Of a stretch of 64,000 bases of DNA, positions 16,551 to 25,442 are shown one piece after another. The translations under genes and the position numbers were made by a program. This stretch comes from Flavobacterium sp. SH_e. GTDB taxonomy: Bacteria > Bacteroidota > Bacteroidia > Flavobacteriales > Flavobacteriaceae. The notes beneath the pieces were generated by a model. That model did not search any database. It saw nothing but the letters and a program-made list of their open reading frames with translations, and was not told the origin of the DNA. The stretch is from NCBI RefSeq assembly GCF_025717045.1, contig NZ_JAOVZN010000008.1, positions 186,270 to 250,269 of the forward strand, given 5' to 3'. The first letter of the stretch is position 1, and every line of letters starts with the position of its first letter.

Positions 16551-18044
16551 TTAATTTAGTTTTAAAACATCTGCTGTATGTTTTCTAAGCTCTGCTAAAA
16601 GCTCAGGTTTGTCATTTAAAGTTTGTCCGTAAGAAGGAATCATTGTTTTTAATTTAGCTTGCCATTCTGGTGTTTTAATTTGATTTGCAAAACATCTGCT
16701 AACCAAATCAACCATAATTGCAACAGCTGTAGAAGCACCTGGAGAAGCTCCTAGTAAAACTGCCAAAGTTCCATCATGCGTATTAATTACTTCTGTACCA
16801 AATTCTAGGACCCCACCTTCTTTTTCATCTTTTTTAATCACTTGAACACGTTGTCCTGCTTTTTCTAATTTCCAATCTTTTGAACGTGCTGTTGGAAGAT
16901 ATTCGCGTAAAGCTTTCATTCTGTCTTTTGGAGACTGACGAACCTGCTCAATTAAATATTTAGTTAATGGAATATTATGATATCCTGCAGCCAGCATCGG
17001 AATCAAATTATTGCGTTTAATAGACAAAGGCAAATCTAAATAAGAGCCATTTTTTAAGAAACGAGTCGAAAATCCTGCGAAAGGCCCAAAAAGAAGTGCT
17101 TTTTCACCGTCAATTACACGAGTATCGATGTGAGGAACAGACATTGGAGGAGCTCCAACACTTGCTTTTCCGTACACTTTTGCTGCGTGTTTTGCAATTA
17201 CTTCAGGATTTGTACATTTTAGCCATTGTCCGCTTACTGGGAAACCGCCATATCCATGTCCTTCTGGTACATTTGCTTTTTCTAATAAAGGCAATGAACC
17301 TCCACCTGCTCCAATAAATACAAATTTAGTATATGCTTTACGAGTATTTCCAGTTGACAAATCTTTAATTTTAATTCTCCAAGATTTATCCTCACGTTGT
17401 CTAAGTTTTTTAACTTCGTGATTGAAGAACAAAGAAACACCGTCCAGTTTTTCTAAGTAATTGAACATACTTCTTGTCAAAGCACCAAAATTCACATCGG
17501 TACCAATTTCCATATGTGTTGCTGCTAATTTTTCATCAGCATTTCTTCCTTCCATTACCAATGGCATCCATTTTTGAAGCTGCTCAAAATCGGTACTGAA
17601 AGTCATATCTGCGAAAATTGGATTGCTTTGAAGCGCTTCGAATCTCTTTTTTAAATAATCTACGTTTTTATCTCCCCACACAAAACTCATATGAGGCACG
17701 CTTTTAATAAAATTATCCGGAGAAGGCACTTTGTTTTGCTGTACTAAATAAGACCAAAACTGGCGAGAAATCTCAAACGATTCTGCAATGCTTATTGCTT
17801 TTTTAGGATCTATGCTTCCGTCTGCCTTTTCTGGAGTATAATTTAATTCACAAAAAGCAGAGTGTCCTGTTCCAGCATTATTCCAAGCATCAGAGCTTTC
17901 TGCTGCTGCAACATCTAATCTTTCGTAAATTTCAATTTTTATATCTGGTTGTAATTCTTTCAAAATTACTCCAAGAGTGGCACTCATTATTCCAGCGCCA
18001 ATGAGTACTACATCACTATTTGAACGTATGGTTTCGTCAGGCAT
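16551..18044 (-). CDS. mqo: malate:quinone oxidoreductase
   Basis: This 497-residue FAD enzyme oxidises malate to oxaloacetate at the membrane surface and passes electrons to quinone, in the TCA cycle. It has the FAD-binding motif VLIGAGIMSATLG at its N-terminus, the family stretch SSDAWNNAGTGHSAFCELNYTPE and the C-terminal GASPGAS. Length matches Mqo. The start at 18044 (MPDETIRS) is preferred over a longer frame because an exact promoter box lies at 18067-18074. It converges on the FUSC gene. Confidence 0.95.
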   Translation of the reverse strand: MPDETIRSNSDVVLIGAGIMSATLGVILKELQPDIKIEIYERLDVAAAESSDAWNNAGTGHSAFCELNYTPEKADGSIDPKKAISIAESFEISRQFWSYLVQQNKVPSPDNFIKSVPHMSFVWGDKNVDYLKKRFEALQSNPIFADMTFSTDFEQLQKWMPLVMEGRNADEKLAATHMEIGTDVNFGALTRSMFNYLEKLDGVSLFFNHEVKKLRQREDKSWRIKIKDLSTGNTRKAYTKFVFIGAGGGSLPLLEKANVPEGHGYGGFPVSGQWLKCTNPEVIAKHAAKVYGKASVGAPPMSVPHIDTRVIDGEKALLFGPFAGFSTRFLKNGSYLDLPLSIKRNNLIPMLAAGYHNIPLTKYLIEQVRQSPKDRMKALREYLPTARSKDWKLEKAGQRVQVIKKDEKEGGVLEFGTEVINTHDGTLAVLLGASPGASTAVAIMVDLVSRCFANQIKTPEWQAKLKTMIPSYGQTLNDKPELLAELRKHTADVLKLN

Positions 18045-18066
18045 AACAGTATTTTTATTTAAAGTG

Positions 18067-18074
18067 CAAAGGTA
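18067..18074 (-). promoter_or_regulatory. mqo promoter (-7 box)
   Basis: The minus strand reads TACCTTTG, an exact TAnnTTTG match, 22 bp before the mqo start. Confidence 0.65.
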
Positions 18075-18170
18075 CTTTTTTAATTGCAAAAAAAAACTAA
18101 TTTTTACATGATAAAAGTTAGGATTTTCTAAAAACCATTAAATTATAAATAAAAAATACGGCGAACTGCT

Positions 18171-18584
18171 CTATTTTTTTGCGGAAAGATAATCTTGAAG
18201 CAGAATTGTGGCAGAAATTTCGTCTATTAATCCTTTGTTCTGACGTTGTTTTTTACTTAAACCACTGTCGATCATAGTCTGAAATGCCATTTTTGAAGTA
18301 AAACGCTCATCAACACGGATAACTTTCATGTCTGGAAAAATATTCGAAAAGTGTTTTGCAAAACCATTAATTACAGAAGCACTTTCCGAAGGCTGTCCGT
18401 TCATCTGTTTTGGTTCGCCAATTAAAACTGCCTCGACTTTTTCTTTAGCAAAATAATCTTTCAAAAAGTCAATCAAAGTATGAGTTGGAATCGTTGTAAG
18501 ACCTGAGGCAATAATCTGCATTTCGTCTGTAACAGCAATTCCTGTACGTTTTTGTCCGTAATCTATTGAGAGGATTCTTGGCAT
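18171..18584 (-). CDS. ruvX: putative pre-16S rRNA nuclease / Holliday junction resolvase-like YqgF
   Basis: This 137-residue protein has the RNase H-like fold of the YqgF family: LSIDYGQKRTGIAVTD at the N-terminus with the first catalytic Asp, GEPKQMNGQPSE in the middle, VDERFTSKMA with the catalytic Glu, and DEISATILLQDYL at the end with the last Asp. Members mature the 5' end of 16S rRNA; older literature calls them Holliday junction resolvases. A TAAATTTG box at 18601-18608 is 16 bp before the ATG. In many flavobacteria this gene lies near def. Confidence 0.93.
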   Translation of the reverse strand: MPRILSIDYGQKRTGIAVTDEMQIIASGLTTIPTHTLIDFLKDYFAKEKVEAVLIGEPKQMNGQPSESASVINGFAKHFSNIFPDMKVIRVDERFTSKMAFQTMIDSGLSKKQRQNKGLIDEISATILLQDYLSAKK

Positions 18585-18600
18585 GTTTTGAAATTTTCAG

Positions 18601-18608
18601 CAAATTTA
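18601..18608 (-). promoter_or_regulatory. ruvX promoter (-7 box)
   Basis: The minus strand reads TAAATTTG, an exact match, 16 bp before the start codon. Confidence 0.6.
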
Positions 18609-18672
18609 GTTTAAAATATTTTTCTAATTTTCTATTTCTCTCAAAATAAACTTTTTCAAGATTTCTTTCGAT

Positions 18673-18707
18673 AAAAAAATCCGCCCTGAAAATTCAAGAC
18701 GGACTTT
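18673..18707 (-). terminator. terminator of the PAS gene
   Basis: TCCGCCCTGAA and TTCAAGACGGA pair across a short loop (18680-18703) with one or two mismatches. The complement of the A run at 18673-18679 gives the T tail on the minus strand. Confidence 0.65.
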
Positions 18708-18741
18708 TATCCAAATATTCAAACCTAAAAAATAACTCAAT

Positions 18742-19371
18742 TTATCTTCCGAACAATCGTCCGAAAAAACCTTTATGTTCTTCTTCTCCTGCATCTTCTT
18801 CCTCATTATAATTCGCGAACTTAGATTGTGATTTTTCATGTTCGTAAATTAGTTCCTTAATATATTCAACGTAAGTTCTCTTTTTCTCTTCTAAGAACCC
18901 TATTAGGTACTTTTCGCTAAATTCAACTCCGCTTGCCGCTTCGATCTGTAATAATTTTTTATATAAAGGTTCAATATGCATCGCAATTACTTCTTGCGGT
19001 ACGGCTTGTCTTCTTCCAAAATAATTTACAATAACGTCGTTTTCGTCACGGGCAATTTCAAAATCGGTAATTACCCAATAGTATCTTCCAGACTTTGCAA
19101 GGTTTTTTACAATAGCATGAAAGTTCTTCCCATTTTTAAGATTTTCCCAAAGCACTTTAAAAATAACTTTTGGCATATCTGGGTGGCGTATGATATTATG
19201 AGGCTGGCCCATTAATTCATAGTCTTCGTAACCACAAACATCTACAAACACTTCGTTTGCATATTCGATAATACCGAAAGCGTTTGTTTTACTCATAATA
19301 ACCTGAGTTTTATCCCAGCTTACTTCTTTATCAATGATTACTCTGTTTTGAAGGTGATTTTCTTGATTCAT
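18742..19371 (-). CDS. Aer-type PAS domain protein
   Basis: This 209-residue cytoplasmic protein has one PAS domain (about residues 20-130) with the signature GQPHNIIRHPDMP (55-67), the hallmark of the FAD-binding PAS of the aerotaxis receptor Aer. Residues 130-180 form a long charged helix, and the C-terminus is an acidic stretch followed by KGFFGRLFGR, an amphipathic tail that could touch the membrane. It lacks any kinase, cyclase or methyl-accepting domain, so it must signal through a partner. Upstream are a near-consensus promoter box and an FNR-like palindrome at the spacing seen for hemN and the cbb3 genes. FAD binding is inferred. Confidence 0.85.
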   Translation of the reverse strand: MNQENHLQNRVIIDKEVSWDKTQVIMSKTNAFGIIEYANEVFVDVCGYEDYELMGQPHNIIRHPDMPKVIFKVLWENLKNGKNFHAIVKNLAKSGRYYWVITDFEIARDENDVIVNYFGRRQAVPQEVIAMHIEPLYKKLLQIEAASGVEFSEKYLIGFLEEKKRTYVEYIKELIYEHEKSQSKFANYNEEEDAGEEEHKGFFGRLFGR

Positions 19372-19422
19372 ATTTTACTGCTTATATGATTATTTTATGG
19401 AATGGAATGTTGATCAACACTG

Positions 19423-19430
19423 CGAAATTA
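19423..19430 (-). promoter_or_regulatory. PAS gene promoter (-7 box, one mismatch)
   Basis: The minus strand reads TAATTTCG, one base from TAnnTTTG. It lies 51 bp before the start codon. Confidence 0.45.
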
Positions 19431-19452
19431 AAGCGAAGAAAAAACACAAACC

Positions 19453-19466
19453 CTGACTTTTGTCAT
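19453..19466 (-). promoter_or_regulatory. FNR-like operator upstream of the PAS gene
   Basis: The 12-bp palindrome TGACTTTTGTCA (19454-19465) has TGAC-N4-GTCA half-sites. Its centre (19459.5) is exactly 36.5 bp from the last base of the PAS promoter box, as at the other three sites. The outer base of each half-site differs (C/G in place of T/A). Confidence 0.55.
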
Positions 19467-19610
19467 ATTTTGACATAAAAAAAACTTTTAGGAGTAATTA
19501 AATACATTTCAAACCGAATGGCTATTTGATGGTTTTACAAATAAGAAACAAAAAGTTAAACCTGTAACATTTTCGATCGGTTTTGCTTTTTTGCATTTCT
19601 ACAAATACGT

Positions 19611-19618
19611 TATCTTTG
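19611..19618 (+). promoter_or_regulatory. dapD promoter (-7 box)
   Basis: TATCTTTG matches TAnnTTTG, 16 bp before the dapD ATG, with a TTG at 19591-19593 as a possible -33 element. Confidence 0.65.
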
Positions 19619-19634
19619 CCAAAAATTTAAACGT

Positions 19635-20450
19635 ATGAATTCTTTACAGACTATAATTGAACAAGCTTGGGAAAACAGAGCTTTATTACAAGAAAAAACT
19701 ACAACTGATGCCATTAGAGAAGTTATCGAATTGGTAGACGCAGGAAAATTACGTGTTGCTGAACCAGTTGGTGACAAATGGCAAGTAAACGAATGGGTTA
19801 AGAAAGCGGTTGTAATGTACTTCCCAATTCAAAAAATGGAAACATGGGAATCTGGTATTTTCGAATACCACGATAAAATGTTGCTGAAAAGAAATTATGC
19901 TGAAAAAGGAATCCGTGTAGTGCCAAATGCTGTTGCTCGTTATGGAGCTTACATCTCAAGTGGTGTAATCTTAATGCCAAGTTACGTAAACATTGGTGCT
20001 TATGTTGACGAAGGTACAATGGTTGACACGTGGGCAACTGTAGGAAGCTGTGCTCAAATTGGTAAAAATGTTCACTTAAGTGGTGGAGTTGGTATTGGTG
20101 GAGTTCTTGAGCCATTACAAGCTGCTCCGGTTATTATCGAAGACGGTGCTTTTATCGGATCTCGTTGTATTGTTGTTGAAGGTGTTCACGTTGGTAAAGA
20201 AGCAGTTCTTGGGGCTAACGTATGCTTAACAGCATCTACTAAAATTATTGATGTTACAGGCGATGAGCCAGTTGAAATGAAAGGTTTCGTTCCTGCTCGT
20301 TCTGTAGTTATTCCTGGAAGCTATACTAAGAAATTCGCTGCTGGAGAATACCAAGTTCCTTGTGCATTAATTATCGGAACTCGTAAACCATCTACAGATT
20401 TAAAAACTTCTTTAAACAATGCGCTTCGTGAGTACGATGTTGCTGTATAG
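19635..20450 (+). CDS. dapD: tetrahydrodipicolinate N-succinyltransferase
   Basis: This 271-residue enzyme transfers succinyl from succinyl-CoA to tetrahydrodipicolinate in the lysine and diaminopimelate pathway. After an N-terminal helical domain (1-100) the protein runs into hexapeptide repeats forming a left-handed beta helix (about 105-235: VVPNAVARYGAYIS, VNIGAYVDEGTMVDTWATVGSCAQIG, GGVGIGGVLEP), the family signature. Length matches DapD. It is a single-gene unit with its own promoter and a terminator at 20477-20501. Codon use looks like that of a highly expressed gene, with more GGT, GTT and CGT codons than its neighbours. Confidence 0.96.
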   Translation: MNSLQTIIEQAWENRALLQEKTTTDAIREVIELVDAGKLRVAEPVGDKWQVNEWVKKAVVMYFPIQKMETWESGIFEYHDKMLLKRNYAEKGIRVVPNAVARYGAYISSGVILMPSYVNIGAYVDEGTMVDTWATVGSCAQIGKNVHLSGGVGIGGVLEPLQAAPVIIEDGAFIGSRCIVVEGVHVGKEAVLGANVCLTASTKIIDVTGDEPVEMKGFVPARSVVIPGSYTKKFAAGEYQVPCALIIGTRKPSTDLKTSLNNALREYDVAV

Positions 20451-20476
20451 ATTTTAAAAAATCATAAATATTATAA

Positions 20477-20501
20477 GGGCGGTTTTTACCGCTCTTTTTT
20501 T
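20477..20501 (+). terminator. dapD terminator
   Basis: GGGCGGT (20477-20483) pairs with ACCGCTC (20488-20494, one G-T wobble) and is followed by seven T residues. Confidence 0.75.
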
Positions 20502-20561
20502 ATGCATTAAATAAAAAACAAATAAAAATCTTACAAACAATAAAAAGTAAGAAAAATATTC

Positions 20562-20569
20562 TAAATTTG
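20562..20569 (+). promoter_or_regulatory. promoter of the LTA-synthase-like gene (-7 box)
   Basis: TAAATTTG matches the consensus exactly, 55 bp before the start codon. Confidence 0.5.
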
Positions 20570-20624
20570 CATTTTTAAAATCTTCTAAAGCCAAGAAGAT
20601 GGTTTATTTACATGCATTTTTTTA

Positions 20625-22493
20625 ATGAAAAACTATACATTTAGCTTAAGATTATTCCTTTATCGATATTTCTTAATTTTTTTAATTTACCAAATTTGCA
20701 ATATCTTCTTTTATGTTTTGAATAGTAAATATTTTGATCACATAACAGCTCAAAATATTTTAGGAAGTGTTTTGTTTGACCTTTCAGCTATTTCATATAT
20801 AACTTTTATTTTCTTAATAGCACATACAATTCCAGGAAACTTTAAGTATCGCGAAACCTATCAAACTATATTAAAAATTTCTTTCTATTTAATTAATCTT
20901 CTGTTCATCGCAGCGAATCTAATTGATATTATATATTTCCGATTCACGGGGAGAAGAAGTACTTTTAGCATGATTACTGCAAAAGGAATGGAAAAAGAAG
21001 CCTTAGGTTTGCTTCTTTCTTTTATAAAAGAATTTTGGTATATCCCATTCTTATTTACGATTCTTAGCATTCTTTTTTGGAAATCAATCCCAAATTTTAA
21101 GAACAAAAACGAGATCAAAAGTTTCACAAAAGAAAAATTCCTAAAACAATCTTTTTATTTTTTAACCTCAGTTTTTCTATTACTAATTGTTGGCCGTGGA
21201 GGATTTCAAAAAAAACCTCTTCGAATTGTAGATGCAGCCAAATATAGTTCTCTTAATAATGCTCCGCTTATTTTAAATACTCCTTTCTGTATCTTAAAAA
21301 CAATCTCTCAAAAAGCAGATATTGAGAAAGCAAATTATTTTGACAAAAAACATCTTGATTCGATCTACAAACCAATCTTGTCTTTTAAAAACACAGAAAC
21401 GGCAATCAAAAAAAATGTTGTAATCATCATTCTAGAAAGTTTTGGTCATGAAAATATAGGCATAAAACAAACTCCCTTTTTGGATTCGCTGATAACAAAA
21501 TCTTATTATTTTAAAAATGGTTTTGCCAACGGAAAAGTCTCAATCGATGCTGTTCCATCAATTATTTCAAGTATACCTAGTTTAATGAATAATTCTTTTA
21601 TCATTTCTAGCTATTCATTGAACAAAACGAATAGTTTGCCCAAGATTCTAAAAAAAGAAGGCTATGAAACTTCATTTTTCCACGGCGCTTTCAACGGAAG
21701 CCAGAATTTTGATCAATATGCAAAAGCAGCGGGATTTGAAAAATACTTTGGGAAAAATGAGTATATCGGCCCCGAAGCTTTTGATGGAAAATGGGGAATT
21801 TTTGACGAAGAATTTTTACAGTTTTTCGCTGGGAAATTATCTAGTTTTAAAGAACCTTTCTTTAGCACTGTTTTTACAATTTCTTCTCATAATCCGTATA
21901 CTATACCAGAAAAGTACAAAGATAAATTTCCTAAAGGAACAACAGTTGTCCATGAAAGCATTGCATATACAGATTACTCTTTAAAGCTTTTTTTTGAAAA
22001 TGCTAAAAAACAAAAATGGTATAACTATACATTGTTTGTGATTTCGGCAGATCATACTTCCTCAAGCGGAGAATCAGAAATCGATAAAACCATAATTGGC
22101 AAATTCCATATTCCAATTTTATTTTTCGATCCAGGCAATCCAAGTTTTTCTGGTGTAGACGAAAAGAATTTTCAACAGATCGACATTATGCCAAGCATAA
22201 TAGATTATTTAGGCATAAATACAGACCTAATTTGTTTTGGAAAAAGCTTCAAAAGCAATCAAAATTTTGCCGTCTTCTATTTACAGGGAATTTATCATTG
22301 CATTCAAGACGATTATTATCTAGCCTTTGCAAACAATCAAGTTATCGGGCTATATAATTGGAAAAAAGATCCTTTACTAAAAAACAATTTACAAAATCAA
22401 AACACATTTAAGACAATAGAGATTTCAAATTTTTTGAAAGCCTATATTCAAAACTTTAACGAAAGAGTTATTGATAATAAACTTAGTTTCTAA
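20625..22493 (+). CDS. LTA synthase-family membrane sulfatase/phosphotransferase
   Basis: This 622-residue protein has five probable membrane helices (about residues 10-30, 45-65, 70-100, 130-150, 175-190) and a large extracytoplasmic sulfatase-fold domain (about 265-540). Metal-binding IILESFGHEN carries the first Glu, and FANGKVSIDAVPSIISSIPSL carries the probable nucleophile Ser in the place of the LtaS Thr. Later motifs include SSHNPY and SADHT. In Gram-negative bacteria such proteins transfer phosphoglycerol or phosphoethanolamine to glycans or lipids. The neighbouring glycosyltransferases suggest a role in modifying surface glycan, but the donor and acceptor are unknown. Confidence 0.85.
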   Translation: MKNYTFSLRLFLYRYFLIFLIYQICNIFFYVLNSKYFDHITAQNILGSVLFDLSAISYITFIFLIAHTIPGNFKYRETYQTILKISFYLINLLFIAANLIDIIYFRFTGRRSTFSMITAKGMEKEALGLLLSFIKEFWYIPFLFTILSILFWKSIPNFKNKNEIKSFTKEKFLKQSFYFLTSVFLLLIVGRGGFQKKPLRIVDAAKYSSLNNAPLILNTPFCILKTISQKADIEKANYFDKKHLDSIYKPILSFKNTETAIKKNVVIIILESFGHENIGIKQTPFLDSLITKSYYFKNGFANGKVSIDAVPSIISSIPSLMNNSFIISSYSLNKTNSLPKILKKEGYETSFFHGAFNGSQNFDQYAKAAGFEKYFGKNEYIGPEAFDGKWGIFDEEFLQFFAGKLSSFKEPFFSTVFTISSHNPYTIPEKYKDKFPKGTTVVHESIAYTDYSLKLFFENAKKQKWYNYTLFVISADHTSSSGESEIDKTIIGKFHIPILFFDPGNPSFSGVDEKNFQQIDIMPSIIDYLGINTDLICFGKSFKSNQNFAVFYLQGIYHCIQDDYYLAFANNQVIGLYNWKKDPLLKNNLQNQNTFKTIEISNFLKAYIQNFNERVIDNKLSF

Positions 22494-22611
22494 TTCTCTT
22501 TCTTTAAATCAAACATTAAAATTCTTCCCTCATCCTAAATGTTTTGCAATTTCATACAAAACATAAAATACCACACTTATAGTAGAATAATTATTAATTA
22601 AATTTCAAATA

Positions 22612-23370
22612 ATGATTCCAAAAAAAATACACTTTTGTTGGTATGGACGTGGTGAGTACAATGATGTCATAAAAAAATGCATTGAATCATGGAAAAATAA
22701 ACTTCCTGATTATGAAATAAAAAAATGGGATGAGTCCAACACTCCTTTTGATAAGCTTCCTTTTTTAAAAATACTCTACAAACAAAAAAAATGGTCATTT
22801 ATCTCAGATTATATAAGATTATATTCTGTTTATACTGAAGGTGGAATTTATCTAGATACTGATATTGAAATTGTAAAAGATTTTGAAGAATTACTTAGTG
22901 AAGATTCTTTTGTAGGCTTTCAGACAAATCTAGAAAACAAATACCCATTGAATTCCGCAGTAATTGGAGCCAAAAAAAACAATTCATTTATTTTAGATTG
23001 TATTAAAGCAACTGAACGTAAGCAAAGACTTCATTTTAATGCAATGGGCGGTCCCCCAATTGTAACCAATGTTTTATATAATTATGGACTAAACATGTAT
23101 AAAAAACAACATCTTAAAACTGTTCTTTTGCTTCCGACCGAGTATTTTTATCCATTTGCTTGGTTCGAAAAGTTTACTTCAAATTGCATAACAAAAAATA
23201 CAATCTGCATTCATTGGTGGGAAGATTCTTGGGTAAATAAAAAGAAAGATCTAGCTTATTTTATAGATAGTATTAAACGAAAAATGGAAAAGACGCCATT
23301 AATTCTTCTTAATAGAATTAAGTTTGCTTTTAATGAGGAGAAATTTTACCACATAAATAATGACATTTGA
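22612..23370 (+). CDS. GT32-type glycosyltransferase with DXD motif
   Basis: This 252-residue cytoplasmic enzyme starts with MIPKKIHFCWYGRG, the typical beginning of the DXD sugar-binding (Gly_transf_sug, GT32/OCH1-like) family, followed by the WK..LPDYEIKKWDESN pattern and the nucleotide-sugar-binding motif GGIYLDTDIEIV near residue 80. It would add a sugar to a surface oligo- or polysaccharide. It has no obvious promoter of the TAnnTTTG kind and follows the LTA-synthase-like gene by 118 bp on the same strand. A strong hairpin at 23392-23434 separates it from the convergent GT2 gene. Confidence 0.88.
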   Translation: MIPKKIHFCWYGRGEYNDVIKKCIESWKNKLPDYEIKKWDESNTPFDKLPFLKILYKQKKWSFISDYIRLYSVYTEGGIYLDTDIEIVKDFEELLSEDSFVGFQTNLENKYPLNSAVIGAKKNNSFILDCIKATERKQRLHFNAMGGPPIVTNVLYNYGLNMYKKQHLKTVLLLPTEYFYPFAWFEKFTSNCITKNTICIHWWEDSWVNKKKDLAYFIDSIKRKMEKTPLILLNRIKFAFNEEKFYHINNDI

Positions 23371-23391
23371 GCATTCAAATTAATCATTAAA

Positions 23392-23434
23392 AGAACACAT
23401 GAATTTTTAAAATGCCTAAAACTTCATGTGTTCT
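23392..23434. terminator. bidirectional terminator hairpin
   Basis: A perfect 12-bp inverted repeat, AGAACACATGAA (23392-23403) with TTCATGTGTTCT (23423-23434), lies between two convergent glycosyltransferase genes. Confidence 0.65.
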
Positions 23435-23479
23435 AAATTCTTATTCAAAATTTTAACAAGCATATAAGAATGCTTAGTT

Positions 23480-24229
23480 CTATTTTTTTGCTTTTTGAAG
23501 TTTAATAAGTTTAGCGTACTTCATATATGAGAAAAAAGCCTGGATCATAGCGATTGATAATCCGTCAAGGCCATTAAAAATTCCTTTTTTAAAGAAATAG
23601 CAACGAACAAAAGCTACAGTTCCGTTCAAAACAGGTTTAAAAGCATTTATTCTTTTTCCCTGATCATATAATTGCTGCGCATGCCAGCCAGAATATTGAT
23701 TCTTTTTAGCAATAATCTGATCAAAAGAATCCCATCCGTAGTGCAAAATATGAACTGCTACTTTTTTCTCATTTTGAGCTACAATTTTTTGATGCACTTT
23801 GGATTCTGAAGGATGAGCTGTTTGTTTGTTAAAAAAACGAACTTTATGATCTGGATACCAACCTGAGAAGTCAATTAATTTATCAGCTAGAAAGTTTTTT
23901 ACTCTAAAACTTAAAGCATCATAATTCCCTTCCAGATATTTTTTCTTTAGAATAAAATCTTCAGCGTCTTTATCTAAAAACTCATCTGCGTCGAGATTTA
24001 AAATCCAGTCATTTTTACAAAAAGGCAATCCGTATGTGCGCTGCGGACCATCTCCTAAAAATGCCTGCTGAACTACCTGCGCTCCTTTTTCTTTAGCTAT
24101 TTCTACCGTACGATCTTTACTGAAAGAGTCTACAATAATAACTTCATCACAAACTTTAAATAAAGCATCTATACATTTTCCAATGTTCTTTTCTTCATTG
24201 AAAGTAATAACTAAACCGCTAATTCCCAT
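23480..24229 (-). CDS. GT2 glycosyltransferase, WaaE/KdtX-like
   Basis: This 249-residue enzyme has the GT-A fold of family 2: GLVITFNEEKNIGKCI at the N-terminus, VIIVDSFSKDRT and then the DXD-type LNLDADEFL near residue 88. The pattern is that of the WaaE/KdtX-like glucosyltransferases that extend the inner core of lipopolysaccharide. The C-terminal half has GWYPDHKVRFF, HxxHYGW-like residues and a basic amphipathic end. The ATG at 24229 (MGISGL) was chosen because a TATTTTTG promoter box at 24253-24260 overlaps the longer possible start. Confidence 0.88.
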   Translation of the reverse strand: MGISGLVITFNEEKNIGKCIDALFKVCDEVIIVDSFSKDRTVEIAKEKGAQVVQQAFLGDGPQRTYGLPFCKNDWILNLDADEFLDKDAEDFILKKKYLEGNYDALSFRVKNFLADKLIDFSGWYPDHKVRFFNKQTAHPSESKVHQKIVAQNEKKVAVHILHYGWDSFDQIIAKKNQYSGWHAQQLYDQGKRINAFKPVLNGTVAFVRCYFFKKGIFNGLDGLSIAMIQAFFSYMKYAKLIKLQKAKK

Positions 24230-24252
24230 TATAATTTTTAATTTGTTGAGCA

Positions 24253-24260
24253 CAAAAATA
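24253..24260 (-). promoter_or_regulatory. promoter of the GT2 gene (-7 box)
   Basis: The minus strand reads TATTTTTG, an exact match, 23 bp before the ATG at 24229. Confidence 0.6.
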
Positions 24261-24358
24261 TAACTTTTTAATTTAGTTCAATCTTATTAATGTTATCACT
24301 TGTACACTTTATAAAATAGTTTGTACTTTAGCCTTGAAAATTGATACCACAAAAACAA

Positions 24359-25423
24359 ATGAGAATATTAGTTATCCAGCAAAAAAGAATTGGAGACGTT
24401 TTAACAAGCACAATTATATGTAATAACTTGAAGAGCAAGTTCCCAAACTCTACAATTGACTATATGTGTTATCCAAATTCGATTGATGTTCTAAAAGAAA
24501 ATCCAAATATCGATAACATTATTCCGGTGACTAATAAAATCAGAAAATCGACTTTTGGGTTTATTAAATTCATTTTTGAGATTCGAAGAAAAAAATATGA
24601 TGCTGTAATAGATGTATACAGCAAATTAGGAACTAACTTAATTACATTTTTTTCTGGAGCAAAATATAAAGTTTCGTACCATAAATGGTATTCAAACATC
24701 TTTTACAACTATAGCTACGAGCGTTTTGATGCCATAAAATCAGAATACGGTTTGGCAATTGAAAACAGATTATTGCTTCTGAAACCTTTTTTCTCTGAAA
24801 AAATAACCAATGTAAAACCGAAAATCTTTTTAAAAGAATCTGAGATTACCGAAGCAAAAAATCTTTTGAATAGCTGCAATATCGATCCTGAAAAGCCATT
24901 AATAATGTTTGGTATTTTAGGAAGTGAGCATTATAAAACGTATCCACTTGAAGGAATGGCAAAAATTATTGATTTCACCGTAGCTAAAACAAACGCTACT
25001 ATTCTCTTTAATTATATTCCGAATCAGAAAGAGCAAGCTTTGCAGGTTTATAATCATTGTTCTGAAGAAACTAAAAAACATATCATTTTTGGTTTATATG
25101 CTACCGATTTACGTCAGTTTTTAGCAATACTTTCTCAATGTGAGATGTTGATAGGAAACGAAGGTGGTGCCGTAAATATGGCAAAAGCACTTGAGATTCC
25201 AACATTTTCAATCTTTACCCCTTCTGTTAGGAAAGAAACATGGCAATTATTTGAAAATGAAGCTAAAAATGCTTCAATCCACTTAAAGGATTTAAAACCT
25301 GAAATTTACGAAAAGCATACAGAACAATACATCAAAGAACATACTTTTGAATATTATGCAGAATATCCGTTAGAACTTATGCTCGAAAAATTAGACGCTT
25401 ATTTTAAAGAGTATAAAAACTGA
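24359..25423 (+). CDS. GT9 heptosyltransferase-like protein
   Basis: This 354-residue cytoplasmic enzyme of glycosyltransferase family 9 (LPS heptosyltransferase type) begins with MRILVIQQKRIGDVLTST, the family N-terminus with the catalytic region Asp (GD). The second half has the nucleotide-sugar-binding region, ending in GNEGGAVNMAKALEIPTFSIF, in which the GxEGG..HxA pattern of the family has N in place of H. The ATG at 24359 is preferred over a TTG at 24341; a weak promoter box TACTTTAG is at 24324-24331. It is followed by another GT2 gene after 19 bp, forming a two-gene unit for core oligosaccharide. Confidence 0.88.
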   Translation: MRILVIQQKRIGDVLTSTIICNNLKSKFPNSTIDYMCYPNSIDVLKENPNIDNIIPVTNKIRKSTFGFIKFIFEIRRKKYDAVIDVYSKLGTNLITFFSGAKYKVSYHKWYSNIFYNYSYERFDAIKSEYGLAIENRLLLLKPFFSEKITNVKPKIFLKESEITEAKNLLNSCNIDPEKPLIMFGILGSEHYKTYPLEGMAKIIDFTVAKTNATILFNYIPNQKEQALQVYNHCSEETKKHIIFGLYATDLRQFLAILSQCEMLIGNEGGAVNMAKALEIPTFSIFTPSVRKETWQLFENEAKNASIHLKDLKPEIYEKHTEQYIKEHTFEYYAEYPLELMLEKLDAYFKEYKN

Positions 25424-25442
25424 AAAAGCAAAAGCATCAGTA

